Shown here: positions 40,627 through 49,994 of the stretch, piece by piece | Layout: every line of letters starts with the position of its first letter | Numbering within the stretch: the stretch's first letter is position 1 | Assembly (NCBI GenBank): GCA_009829735.1 | Contig: CM020620.1 | Coordinates: 5,696,299-5,760,298, forward strand | Reading direction: 5' to 3' | Origin: Pyropia yezoensis | Lineage: Eukaryota > Rhodophyta > Bangiophyceae > Bangiales > Bangiaceae | Length of the DNA stretch: 64,000 nt | Notes under the pieces: model-generated | The model's input: only the letters and a program-made list of their open reading frames with translations | Databases searched by the model: none | Told to the model about the DNA's origin: nothing | Program-made: the position numbers and the translations under genes

Positions 40627-41095
40627 TGTGGCAAAAAACACTTACACACACGGCACCCAAGTTGGGGCGGTGTACAAGGGCTGCTTCCAGTGTCGGGGGA
40701 ATCGGAAGAAGTGCAAGTCGCACACACTCTGTCCCTGTTGTGGGGCAATCCCCCCACTGACGAACAAGAGGATGGTGTGTGGTCCAACAGTTTCTTGGTC
40801 GGGACGGGGACGCAGGGCCAAGCCCCGCTGTCCCTCCCCTTATCCCCCCAGGGTCCCCTCAGAATCTCGCCACTCAGAATCTCCCACCCCAGCACATGCC
40901 CACCGGGCCACACGAAAATTCAAGACGATAAATGCAGAAAACCCTCAAATCCAAGTTGGATTTACTACTAAGCTAACTATCCCAAACTTAGGGAATATTG
41001 ACCCAAATGCAGGGCGAGGAACGGATCAGGCTAGTGGCCTGCCGCCCCTTGCATGGCACGTGTTGCCCCCCTACCTGGGGGTCAATACTGCCACA
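40627..41095 (-). repeat. E3 3' LTR
   Basis: 469 bp, TGTGGCA...TGCCACA; almost identical to 27085-27553 (for example T for A in CTACCTGGGGG). Confidence 0.95.
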
Positions 41096-41114
41096 CTCCC
41101 CTCTCCTCAGTTCC
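41096..41114 (-). other. E3 polypurine tract
   Basis: Same purine-rich sequence as in E2, next to the 3' LTR. Confidence 0.75.
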
Positions 41115-41433
41115 GACCGACCCGGTCGGCCCTGTGAGGGGGTGCGTAAACGCACGTCTCGGCGTTGGGGGCGCGACTTGCTGTCCCCCCTTGAGTACGT
41201 AACGCGGATGTGGAGGCGGTCACGTTGACCGCCCCTCTCCTCAAGCTTGCCCACTCGGCAGCTTGCTCTCCCCGGTTCACACTTCACCTTCACCACCACC
41301 TCCGTTTCACCTTCCACGGGGCCGCCCCACGCTGGGGAGGCCACCCGTCTACCCATGATCCGAGCCCCCCTCAACTCGAGGCGGGTCTCGTGCCGCTGTA
41401 GCCAGGGCGTCTATCCCTAACTTGGGGAGAGCC

Positions 41434-42495
41434 ATGGCGACCCCGGGGGTGGAGACGGACTCTCTCGACGAAGGTATGGAGGACACCTCCTACGGTGCAG
41501 CGCCCGCTGGGACTTCCGGCGGGGGCTCCGCGATCGCTCCGGGGGATGGGACTCCCGCGTCACCCGGCTTTGGGTTGACGGCGGGATCTCCCCCGGAGGC
41601 GGGACAAGTTGTCCCGCGTGAGGCCTTGGGGCGGTGGTTTTACCCCGCTTGGCCTCTATATGAGGAGGGGTTGACTGTTCTTCGCTGTAGCCGACTTGGC
41701 GCAGCGATGGGTCGGGCATGGGACCGTCTACGGGAGAAGTATCCCCGTAGGGTCGGGTTCCCTGCCGGCTTCAGGACGGACCAGTTTGCCTTCCTGGACG
41801 ACGAGGAGGTCGAAGACATACAGCGGGCCAAGGCCATGGTGGACCGCGGGGGAACTATCCCGGGTCCCGGCGACTTGCCGACCTTTACTTGGGACGCGGT
41901 GGCAACTCGCCCCCCGTACCTTCACGAGGCCGATCCGCACACACATCACTTTGATGTGCGGATGGTGAAGGACTTCCGGCGAGGTCCCTACTTGGTGACC
42001 TCGGCTCAACTTGAGTTCCCTCAGCAGTCTGCTGCCAGTAAGGAGCAGTACTATCCGAAGAAGCCCGAGTGGTGGCCTCAAGTTGAGGTCCCCTACGGGT
42101 TCCCTGCGTTGCTGCCACGGTTGCTCGACTTCTTCGGCGCCGTCATGTTGACGGCTGGCCCTGATCACCTGGTGTGGGCCATGTTGGCCACCCAGTGGCT
42201 CCTCGAGGTCATGTCGACCTGGGTGTCTTGTGTTCAGCGGCGGGGGATGCTCTGGCATCTCCCCCTCCGGCTTATCCAAGGTTTGGAACAGCTCACCCCT
42301 CAGCTAGTTGCTGAGGGGTGCTCATCAGGACAACTCACTCTACTTGAGGAGATGCTCCGACTCCACAAGTTTATCGAGTGGGAGAGCATTGAGCACAAGT
42401 TGCGCCGCCCCACTCGTGGGCCCAAGGACGATGGCGCACTTCGCCAGTTCGTATGGGTCGCTAGTGAACTTCACGACGGCCGTGTGGTCCTATGA
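41434..42495 (+). CDS. E3 antisense accessory protein (353 aa)
   Basis: Same protein as the E2 antisense gene with no amino-acid change that I can see, although integrase, pol and gag of the two copies do differ. It converges on integrase (stop-to-stop 143 bp). The ATG at 41434 was chosen over an in-frame TTG four codons upstream. Function unknown; see the E2 entry for sequence features. Confidence 0.8.
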   Translation: MATPGVETDSLDEGMEDTSYGAAPAGTSGGGSAIAPGDGTPASPGFGLTAGSPPEAGQVVPREALGRWFYPAWPLYEEGLTVLRCSRLGAAMGRAWDRLREKYPRRVGFPAGFRTDQFAFLDDEEVEDIQRAKAMVDRGGTIPGPGDLPTFTWDAVATRPPYLHEADPHTHHFDVRMVKDFRRGPYLVTSAQLEFPQQSAASKEQYYPKKPEWWPQVEVPYGFPALLPRLLDFFGAVMLTAGPDHLVWAMLATQWLLEVMSTWVSCVQRRGMLWHLPLRLIQGLEQLTPQLVAEGCSSGQLTLLEEMLRLHKFIEWESIEHKLRRPTRGPKDDGALRQFVWVASELHDGRVVL

Positions 42496-42638
42496 GAGGG
42501 GTTGGAGAGTCTAGCATGCATGCCTAGTTGGCAGCTGCCTTTGTTGTGAGAGTGTGAGGGTTAGGGCTGTAGTTAAAAGCCACTCTGCGTACCACTTCGA
42601 CTTGAAGCACTCTCTTGGCACTGTTACTCGGCCTTCCC

Positions 42639-44201
42639 TCACGTTGAGGGAGGGCTGTTAGGGTCTATCTCGTTCCGGGCACAGTATGCCCGGACCTTCT
42701 CAGCGGGAAGGTCCTCCACATACTCCCACGTATCATCCTTGGCTTTGTAGCCAAACCAATGCACCCTCAACATGAGGCGGTCAGTGTCCTCATCCCAGCC
42801 GTGGTCGATGAACTTATCGAACACGTACTCCTGCGGGCCCTGTTTGGCCGCAGGCAGTGAGGGGAGGCGCCACGCTTCCAACGCACGCGCCCAAGCTGGG
42901 TCGCCTGCAGGCGGTGGTGCAACTTTGACCACGTCCTGCCCGTTCACTGTGCGGACTCCATCGTCACTTTCGATGGTAAAGCGCCGCCCATCAGTACGAA
43001 GGACCGGGTACGGCCCCTTCGTCTGGAATACCAACTTACCCCCAGTTGGGGTGTGTGAGTGGACCAATACCCAGTCACCCTGCTCGGGGACATGCTTGGC
43101 GTTGCGCACCTTTTCGTCAAAGGTACGCTTGTAGCGCTTTTGTGCTCTGTCCATCTCAGCCCTGACTTCAGGGATGAGCTTTTCAAGCCTAGCAGTGAAC
43201 TCCGCCTTACTCTCAGTAGGAGTAGGCGTACTGCCACCATCCTCCCTAGTTGGGAGCGGCCGCCGCACGGCAATAGACCGCACGCGACGGGGGGTCACAA
43301 AAGCGAGGGGTACTTCCCCGGTAGATGAGTGAACCTGCGAATTGTAGGCAGTCGTAAGAATAGAAATGTATTGGTCCCACGTTTTCACATGCTCACTCAC
43401 ATAGTGGCGCAGCTGCCGAACAATAGTTTTGTTGAAGCGCTCCACCTGCCCATTAGTTTGTGGGTGGTAGGGGGTGGCATAGTTTGCCCGCACCCCCAAC
43501 ATATCCAGCACTCCCTGAAACAGTACAGACGCAAATTGCGGTCCATTGTCCGATAGTGTACTATCCGGAATGCCATTCGCGGCATCCCAGTGATCTAGGA
43601 AGGCTGACACGACCGACATGGCCGTGATCTCTGCCAGTGGGACCGCTCGCGTAAGTTTCGTGAAGCGGTCACAGATGACCAGGAGGTACTGGTTGCCCTC
43701 CTCGGTCACTGGCAGTGGCCCAAGGATGTCCATTGCCAACGCGGCAAAGGGCTCCTTGGCCGGGAACAATAGCATAGCCGTAGTAGGCCGCCGTTCCATC
43801 AGACGGTTCTGTGCACAACTTGTGCACGCAGCCACCCAACTGTAGATGTCCACCACCATGGACGGCCAGTAGTACCTGGTCCTCAGGGTCTGGTACAGTT
43901 TACTAGACCCCAGGTGTCCACCTGTGGGAGCGTTATGCTCCCTCTCAAGGATACTGTCCTTGAGGGATGCGGGGACGACAAGTTGTTCGGTCCTCTGGAA
44001 TACCCCCCTCCTCATGAGGAGGCCGTCGTCTCCGAGAAAGAACCGCGTCTCCGCCACTGTATCCAGTGTTTCCCTCTGCGACTTGCAGAAGGGATCCTCG
44101 GCCTGGGCCTTCACCACCTCGTCCAGGGACAGGGGCAAGTACTTCTTGTTCCCTGGCGCCTCAGGGTCCAACGCCTGACCCGAGCGCGTGACTACCCCCA
44201 C
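42639..44201 (-). CDS. int: E3 integrase with chromodomain
   Basis: Same as the E2 integrase except two substitutions: Phe to Tyr in the linker (GNKKYLPLS) and Val to Asp in the core (FLDHWDAANG). HHCC and DD35E residues and the chromodomain are retained. It also starts from GTG in a frame -1 to RNase H, so the frame break predates the split of E2 and E3. Confidence 0.9.
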   Translation of the reverse strand: MGVVTRSGQALDPEAPGNKKYLPLSLDEVVKAQAEDPFCKSQRETLDTVAETRFFLGDDGLLMRRGVFQRTEQLVVPASLKDSILEREHNAPTGGHLGSSKLYQTLRTRYYWPSMVVDIYSWVAACTSCAQNRLMERRPTTAMLLFPAKEPFAALAMDILGPLPVTEEGNQYLLVICDRFTKLTRAVPLAEITAMSVVSAFLDHWDAANGIPDSTLSDNGPQFASVLFQGVLDMLGVRANYATPYHPQTNGQVERFNKTIVRQLRHYVSEHVKTWDQYISILTTAYNSQVHSSTGEVPLAFVTPRRVRSIAVRRPLPTREDGGSTPTPTESKAEFTARLEKLIPEVRAEMDRAQKRYKRTFDEKVRNAKHVPEQGDWVLVHSHTPTGGKLVFQTKGPYPVLRTDGRRFTIESDDGVRTVNGQDVVKVAPPPAGDPAWARALEAWRLPSLPAAKQGPQEYVFDKFIDHGWDEDTDRLMLRVHWFGYKAKDDTWEYVEDLPAEKVRAYCARNEIDPNSPPST

Positions 44202-46621
44202 GATGGGGATGTCGTCATCGACTGGGTTAGTGTCCAGCCCTCGGTAGGTACCCGAGAAAGGCCGTCGGCAAGGGCATGTTGCCTGCCAGGTCGGTACTCA
44301 ATATCAAAGTTGAAGGGTGCCAGTCGCACCCTCCACCGGTTGAGACGAGTGTTCGTACAGTCCGTCTTAAAGATGAACTGCAACGCGCAGTGGTCACAGC
44401 GGATGAGAAACTTCTCACCCTCTAGGTAGTGACGAAGTGACGTCACCGCCCACACCACTGCGAGTCCTTCCAACTCGGTGACTCCGTAGTTCTTCTCAGC
44501 CGAGTTCAGCCCCTTGCTGAAGTATCCTAACGGCAAGTACTCCTTGTCCGGATGCTGCTGAAGCAACACACAACCAAGTTGGTCGTAGCAAGCGTCCACA
44601 TCCAGGATGTAGTGGCCTCCCAACCTGGGAATAGCCAGGATAGGGGGCTTCAGCAGAAGGTCCCGAAGAGTCTCAAAGGATTCCTGCTCCACCCGACTTG
44701 GGGGAGGCAGGTTCTTCGGTAGCGTTGAGCTCACTAGCTCATTCAGCGGCTTTGCAACCTTGGCGAAGCCCTTGGTGAAACGTCGGTACACGTTACACAT
44801 CCCGAGGAAGCTCCTCATCTGTGTCAGGGTCCGGGGGTACTGAGCCTTACGGATGGCCCTCAAGTTCTTCTCGTTGACACTGAGGCGCCCCGGACGGACA
44901 ACATGTCCCAAGTATTCCACCTCCTGAGTGAAGAGGTGGCACTTACTCGCCTTCAGTGATACACCGGCGTCAGCAAGTAGCTTGAACACCTGGCCAAGAT
45001 GGCCAATGTGTTCCTCCGGACTTCGGGAGAACACAATGATATCGTCTAGGTACACGAGACAGATCTGCCAGCGTACTCCGGCCAGAATCATGTCCATAGC
45101 GCGCTGGAAAGTTGCCGGCGCGTTACACAGGCCAAACGGTAGGCGCTTGCACTGGTAGGTACCACAGTGACAGGTAAAGGTAGTTTTATGCCTGTCCTCC
45201 GGGGCAATGGGATTTTGCCAGTATCCCGCGTTACAGTCCAGGGTAAAGAACACGTTCGCCTCCCCCAGAGAGTCCAGACAGTCGTCCAACCTAGGTAGGG
45301 GATGACTATCCTTCACCGTGCTGTCGTTGAGCTTACGGTAGTCGATACAGAACCGGGGGGTCCCATCAACTTTGGGGACGATAACCACCGGACTCGCCCA
45401 CTCGGCGTTACTGGCCTCGATCACATCGAGGGCCTCCATGCGAGCAACTTGCTCCTTAACGAGGGCCCTTGAACAGGGTCCTCCCCTATACGGTTGTTGG
45501 CGTATAGGGGGTGCACCGGGCTTCAACTCGATCCGGTGTTGGGTAGCTCTCATGAGTCCCAATTGACCATCCCACAACTTGTGATATTGGTCCAAGAGGC
45601 GTTTAACTTGAACCCTCAACCCGGATGAAACACCCTCCATGTTCACATGGGGCCGAGGAGAGGCGGCCGACTTGGCTTGATGCTTCTCCTTTCCGGACTT
45701 CGGGTCGCTATTTGCGCCCGCATTGAGAGTGACCGCTACTACCGGTCCCTCGTGTTGGTCGATAAAGCCGAACTTGGCTCCCGACTTGAAGTGCTTGGGC
45801 GACGAGCTCAGGTTCATCACCTGGATCCTCCACGGGACCCCGGCTTTGGAGTCCATCGTGCCAAGGGCAACATGCACTTGGTGCTTGCGAGCAAGACGGG
45901 GGTAAGGGTGCACCAACCCGTTCCCCGTATAATCAGTTACAACGTCAACGTCCGCCACCGAGTTTGGGGGCAACTTGACTTCACGGGCTAAGCGCAGGGT
46001 AGCAGTAAACCCTTCACTCACAGAGCAAACAGGCTTGGACTGTGAGACTGTCACAGGAGCCACAGACTTTCCCTTACCAAGGATGGGGATAGTCTCCCCA
46101 TTCATCAACTTGACCCAGTACTCAGGGCCACTAATCAGAGGCACTTGTGTTACGACATAAGGGGTACCCAGAAGCAGGGGTACCGATATATTCTCGACTA
46201 CTCCATAGGTCACGTCGACCTCATGGGTCCCCAACCTAGTTGGTAGGGTCACGGCACCAACGATGGGAAGTACCCCACCATTGATATCGATCAGATGGTC
46301 AGCTTTAGACTTCCAGCGTTGGAGCTTCATCTCCTTTGGTAATAGCGACTTGCGTATCAAGGAGGCTCCTGAACCGGTATCAAGTACGATACGGGCACAA
46401 CAGGCGCGGCCGGGGGCAAGTTGCACCCGTCCAGCCACCTGGAAGTTCTCACCCGTCAGCACCGCGATGACCCGACGTGGGTTTACGTTCTTGGGGAGTC
46501 CTACCCGAGGTGGGCGGACTCCCTTAGGTCGCGGCAGTATCCGGCACGGTTGATTCGTCCTCTTGACCCACTTGGCCGAGGCTGCCGTTGTGAGCTTCGG
46601 ACGACCAGCTCTAACGGTCAT
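44192..46621 (-). CDS. pol: E3 pol: protease, RT, RNase H
   Basis: 809 codons, equal to E2 pol except for four changes: Asp to Gly in PIVGAVTLP, Arg to Cys in RGGPCSRAL, Ser to Cys in VDACYDQLGC and Arg to Ser in GYFSKGLN. DTGSG and YLDD are intact. The ATG overlaps the second gag stop as in E2. Confidence 0.93.
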   Translation of the reverse strand: MTVRAGRPKLTTAASAKWVKRTNQPCRILPRPKGVRPPRVGLPKNVNPRRVIAVLTGENFQVAGRVQLAPGRACCARIVLDTGSGASLIRKSLLPKEMKLQRWKSKADHLIDINGGVLPIVGAVTLPTRLGTHEVDVTYGVVENISVPLLLGTPYVVTQVPLISGPEYWVKLMNGETIPILGKGKSVAPVTVSQSKPVCSVSEGFTATLRLAREVKLPPNSVADVDVVTDYTGNGLVHPYPRLARKHQVHVALGTMDSKAGVPWRIQVMNLSSSPKHFKSGAKFGFIDQHEGPVVAVTLNAGANSDPKSGKEKHQAKSAASPRPHVNMEGVSSGLRVQVKRLLDQYHKLWDGQLGLMRATQHRIELKPGAPPIRQQPYRGGPCSRALVKEQVARMEALDVIEASNAEWASPVVIVPKVDGTPRFCIDYRKLNDSTVKDSHPLPRLDDCLDSLGEANVFFTLDCNAGYWQNPIAPEDRHKTTFTCHCGTYQCKRLPFGLCNAPATFQRAMDMILAGVRWQICLVYLDDIIVFSRSPEEHIGHLGQVFKLLADAGVSLKASKCHLFTQEVEYLGHVVRPGRLSVNEKNLRAIRKAQYPRTLTQMRSFLGMCNVYRRFTKGFAKVAKPLNELVSSTLPKNLPPPSRVEQESFETLRDLLLKPPILAIPRLGGHYILDVDACYDQLGCVLLQQHPDKEYLPLGYFSKGLNSAEKNYGVTELEGLAVVWAVTSLRHYLEGEKFLIRCDHCALQFIFKTDCTNTRLNRWRVRLAPFNFDIEYRPGRQHALADGLSRVPTEGWTLTQSMTTSPSWG

Positions 46622-46803
46622 TCGTTTCCCGCCGACTTGGCGTCCGAATCTGAGGACGAAGGGGAAAACGACGAGTCCGAGGACGACTTGTCCGCCCCTT
46701 CCGCCGAGGGTGTGGTGACCGCCACTACCGGTTGAGATCCACCCTCGCGGCGTGAACGTACTTCGTTCGTAGCCGTCTTCTTACTCGCATTCTTAACGAG
46801 TTG

Positions 46804-48564
46804 TCAAATGCGTTTACTCAACATAGGGCAATCATATGCCCAGTGTCCATCGGAGTTGCAGTTCCAACACCGATGGTCAGTTCCCGGAGGGGTCTTACCG
46901 ACTTGGGAAGCCGATGGGGTACCTTGGGAAGTTCCCACGGCAGCTAATACATTATCCTTGCGGAGTCCGCGTGCCTCTCTCAACTCTCTGGCCTGGCGCG
47001 CCTCCTCCCGTTCCTTGGCTAACTCGGCCTGACGCTCCTGGCGTTGTTCCTCCCGCAACTTGCGGTAGGCCTCGCCTCTGCGGTAGGCGAACCTAGCCAA
47101 CTCGGCCAGGGTCGCCCGGGCAGTGTTATGCTCCCGGGTCTCCATCCGGACTGACCAATGGAGTCCCTCCACAAACCGACTCTTCACCACAGCTTGTGGA
47201 TGAAGAAACCCACAAAGGTTGTTGAGCTTACGGACTCGCTCCGCAAAGAACAACTCGTCCTCCGCCTCTTCCTGATGGGCTTGCGTAAACTCCTCGACTT
47301 GAGAAGCCAGCGCCGCTTCATCAACCATGGCTCTCAACAACCAGTTGACGAGCTCCAAGTAGGACGTCACTTCACCAGCGCCTCCACTTGAGGAGCTGGG
47401 CATGACGGACAAGAGTTCTGTCCGCAGGTCTCTCTTCGTAAGCTCCTGTAGCATGTAGAAAGCCATGCCCTCACTTATGGCATTGTCGTCACAGGCTTTT
47501 GTGAAACGACGTAGAAACTGAAAGACACGGAGGGGGGGAGTTCCATCCCGCTGCGCGTTGTGCCCAAAAGAGTGAAGTGCATTCTTCTTGGCACGACCCA
47601 TGGCTTGGGCCTGGTCAGGACCATACGCCACCGACCTATTGGGGAGGGCGTAGGTCTCACAATCGAAGATCCTCTCGTAGTTCGGGTTGGCTACCTGGAT
47701 CTTGGGCGGCACCTCACGTTGAGGGAACAGCCGCTGTGGCACTGGGGCAAGTTCACCCTCAGTGCCCATAGTCTGGCGCGGCGCGCTTGGTGTAGCCGCC
47801 GGCGTTTCCGGGGGGAACTCCCCCATGAAGGGCGTACGCCCCACCGAGTATGGTGTGGCTCCCTCGTTGGGAGTCACAGGGGTCGCCCCCTGTTCGGGGC
47901 GACCCGAAATAGGCGTGAGGAGGGATTCCCCCTGCGTCTGAGGGCTCGAAAGCCCCGATCCGGTCTGGACATTAAGGCCATCTGGCAAACTCGCCACAAT
48001 CTGACTCAGAATAGTATTCGTCATCGTGACCACCAGGTCCGGCAAAGTCTGCCGCAACACATTGGTCGCCTCCCGACGGAGAGTTTCCGCGAGGAGTGGA
48101 TTATCGACTCCAATTGAGTCTCGGTCCGCCTCCGGGAGTCTACCTGAGGGGTAACCACGACCCTCAGGAGTCTCGACCGGGGGCATGGGCGCGAGCCCAT
48201 CGCCAACCAACGGAGGTCCGCCGTCCTCCGAAAGCCAAGTTGGCGACGGCTCCAAGCCAAAGTTGGCTCCAACCCGAGCGGAACCCGCGGGGACAGTCCT
48301 CTCACCTTGGGACGTTCCCGTTGAGTGTACCACACCGTGGCCGGACTTTAGCCCACCCACATCAGAAGTGTCACCCGAATGAACTCCCGACTGAGTCGGG
48401 GTGGCCAGTTGCCCGCCCGTACTCCTAGTCCTTCTGGCTTGAGGGACCTCTAGTCCCTCTGCCACCCCAGGTACACGTACCTGTGTCTCACCAGTATTCG
48501 AAGGCGCTGAAGTACGTGCGTCACCCGTGTACTCCCCGGACGACGGGGGGTCCGAACTAGCCAT
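46804..48564 (-). CDS. gag: E3 gag
   Basis: 586 codons, differing from E2 gag by four residues (GERTVP, EEAEDELF, RQARELRE). The same TGA and 60-codon open extension to 46618-46620 are present. The CCHC knuckle is intact. Confidence 0.92.
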   Translation of the reverse strand: MASSDPPSSGEYTGDARTSAPSNTGETQVRVPGVAEGLEVPQARRTRSTGGQLATPTQSGVHSGDTSDVGGLKSGHGVVHSTGTSQGERTVPAGSARVGANFGLEPSPTWLSEDGGPPLVGDGLAPMPPVETPEGRGYPSGRLPEADRDSIGVDNPLLAETLRREATNVLRQTLPDLVVTMTNTILSQIVASLPDGLNVQTGSGLSSPQTQGESLLTPISGRPEQGATPVTPNEGATPYSVGRTPFMGEFPPETPAATPSAPRQTMGTEGELAPVPQRLFPQREVPPKIQVANPNYERIFDCETYALPNRSVAYGPDQAQAMGRAKKNALHSFGHNAQRDGTPPLRVFQFLRRFTKACDDNAISEGMAFYMLQELTKRDLRTELLSVMPSSSSGGAGEVTSYLELVNWLLRAMVDEAALASQVEEFTQAHQEEAEDELFFAERVRKLNNLCGFLHPQAVVKSRFVEGLHWSVRMETREHNTARATLAELARFAYRRGEAYRKLREEQRQERQAELAKEREEARQARELREARGLRKDNVLAAVGTSQGTPSASQVGKTPPGTDHRCWNCNSDGHWAYDCPMLSKRI

Positions 48565-48663
48565 GTTGGCTGACGATCCTTATGACACGGTCCAAGTCCA
48601 CCGTACCTCTGAGACAGAGGGCCCCCTACACCCGGGTGCACCCGGAGGTAAAGTTTACCTCTG

Positions 48664-48681
48664 TCCCCTGCTGCTCCACCA
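48664..48681 (-). other. E3 primer binding site
   Basis: Same 18 bases as in E1, E2 and E5. Confidence 0.8.
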
Positions 48682-48683
48682 AA

Positions 48684-49152
48684 TGTGGCAAAAACTACTT
48701 ACACACACGGCACCCAAGTTGGGGCGGTGTACAAGGGCTGCCTCCAGTGTCGGGGGAACCGGAAGAAGTGCAAGTCGCACACACTCTGTCCCTGTTGTGG
48801 GGCAATCCCCCCACTGACAAACAAGAAGATGGTGTGTGGGCCAACAGTTTCTTGGTCGGGACGGGGACGCAGGGCCAAGCCCCGCTGTCCCTCCCCTTAT
48901 CCCCCCAGGGTCCCCTCAGAATCTCGCCACTCAGAATCTCCCACCCCAGCACCTGCCCACCGGGCCACACGAGAATTCAAGACGATAAATGCAGAAAACC
49001 CTCAAATCCAAGTTGGATTTACTACTAAGCTAACTATCCAAAACGTAGGGAATATGGACCGAAATGCAGGGGGAGGAACGGGTCAGGCTAGTGGCCTGCC
49101 GCCCCTTGCATGGCACGTGTTGCCCCCCTACCTGGGGGTCAATACTGCCACA
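48684..49152 (-). repeat. E3 5' LTR, mosaic
   Basis: 469 bp. From 48684 to about 49013 it follows the E2 right LTR. From about 49013 to its end it has about six changes not found in the other three LTR copies (for example ATCCAAAACGTAGGG). The flank is GGTGG. Confidence 0.9.
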
Positions 49153-49322
49153 GGTGGACGGCATGCCGGTCTTGCTGATCAACGCTGACGACGTCAAGTG
49201 CACGCACGGCGCGACAGTGTCGGACCTTGACGAGGACAAGCTGTTTTACTGTCAAAGCCGGGGGGTCAGCGCCGCATATGCGCGGTTTCTGCTCGTCAAG
49301 GGCTTTGCGGGGGAACCTCCAA
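49153..49322 (+). pseudogene. sufD: SufD-like Fe-S cluster assembly protein fragment
   Basis: About 56 codons in one frame read VDGMPVLLINADDVKC then THGATVSDLDEDKLFYCQSR and GVSAAYARFLLVKGFA. The DDVKCxHGATVxxLDExxLFYxxSRG block is the C-terminal signature of SufB/SufD scaffold proteins; in SufD the His of this block is reported as important for cluster assembly. In photosynthetic eukaryotes this protein acts in plastids. The fragment is cut on the left by the E3 LTR and on the right by a copia LTR piece, so it is not expressed as a gene here. It could be the tail of a disrupted host gene or a captured fragment. Confidence 0.8.
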
Positions 49323-49406
49323 TGATTTAGGGGCCGCGACCGTTCCGGGCGACCCGGCCGCTCGGCACCCAATTTGGAAGACGGGTGAGGCGCGGGACCG
49401 GACGGT
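49323..49406 (+). repeat. Copia LTR fragment, inverted, with uninterrupted E2/E3 target site
   Basis: 84 bp starting TGATTTAGGGG, the sense start of the copia LTR, in the opposite orientation to element C. GCACC at 49365-49369 shows the empty site where E2 sits in the other copy. It is cut at 49406 by the E5 LTR. Confidence 0.85.
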
Positions 49407-49769
49407 TGTAGCAATATGGTTGTCCGTATTGTGACCCTAATATTAGGGGGGCTACTTCTAATCCTTAACTTTCAATTTGAGAGTCCGTACTGGTCACGGT
49501 ATCTATAAGTTACGTATGACCAGAAGGACTTGCATCTTGGGGTGGAGGGTAGTAAGTAATGTCTCCGAGGGTTTATAACGAGGGGGCCGGCGGCGAATCC
49601 ACCGCCGGCCAAGGTAGAACAACAAACCCCTTCCGTTTGGGCTCCCATCTTGGTCCCGTGGCTTGCGCTCCAAGGACAGCAACCTTGGCCTCCCGGTGAC
49701 GTTGGTGCCGATCCCCCTTGGTGAGTGTTCCCTGAGAGTGGACGTGCGACGGATCCCTATTGTGCTACA
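49407..49769 (+). repeat. E5 5' LTR
   Basis: 363 bp with 7-bp inverted termini TGTAGCA/TGCTACA. It contains two TATA-like boxes (TATAAG 49504-49509, TTATAA 49573-49578) and a hairpin with 9-bp arms GGCCGGCGG/CCGCCGGCC (49585-49593 and 49602-49610). Confidence 0.95.
49504..49509 (+). promoter_or_regulatory. TATA-like box in E5 5' LTR
   Basis: TATAAG, kept in both LTRs (59832-59837). A second TATA-like box is at 49573-49578. Which one is used is unknown. Confidence 0.4.
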
Positions 49770-49770
49770 T

Positions 49771-49788
49771 TGGTGGAGCAGCAGGGGA
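49771..49788 (+). other. E5 primer binding site
   Basis: TGGTGGAGCAGCAGGGGA, one base after the LTR; identical to that of E1-E3 although the LTRs differ. Confidence 0.8.
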
Positions 49789-49796
49789 CGGGTTTC

Positions 49797-49815
49797 CGTC
49801 ACCCTTGTGGTGACG
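49797..49815 (+). other. Leader hairpin of E5
   Basis: CGTCACC and GGTGACG form perfect 7-bp arms around five bases, 9 bp after the primer site. It could be a packaging or dimerisation structure; not shown. Confidence 0.4.
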
Positions 49816-49994
49816 CCGTCTTCGGCCCTGGCACACGGATAGGGATCCGGTCCTTTTCTTGTACTCGTGGTCTTGCGACCTGTTCGATTGTGTTGAGTTT
49901 TTACCTTTGACTGTGATCTACTGTTACTCTCCCCAATCTACCCCCTCGCTCTCTTATTCGTGGTGATTGTTACGTCGGTTGACTGATTGTGACT

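Larger units (their letters stand above)
40627..49152 (-). mobile_element. E3: near-identical second copy of E2
   Basis: 8526 bp, the same length as E2, with 469-bp LTRs and the same gene order. About ten amino-acid differences separate the E2 and E3 proteins over roughly 2270 codons. The left flank is GGTGC within copia LTR, the right flank GGTGG within a SufD-like fragment, so there is no true target duplication. The outer end of the right LTR carries extra changes not seen in the other copies. This suggests a recombinant element or a misjoined assembly. Confidence 0.93.
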
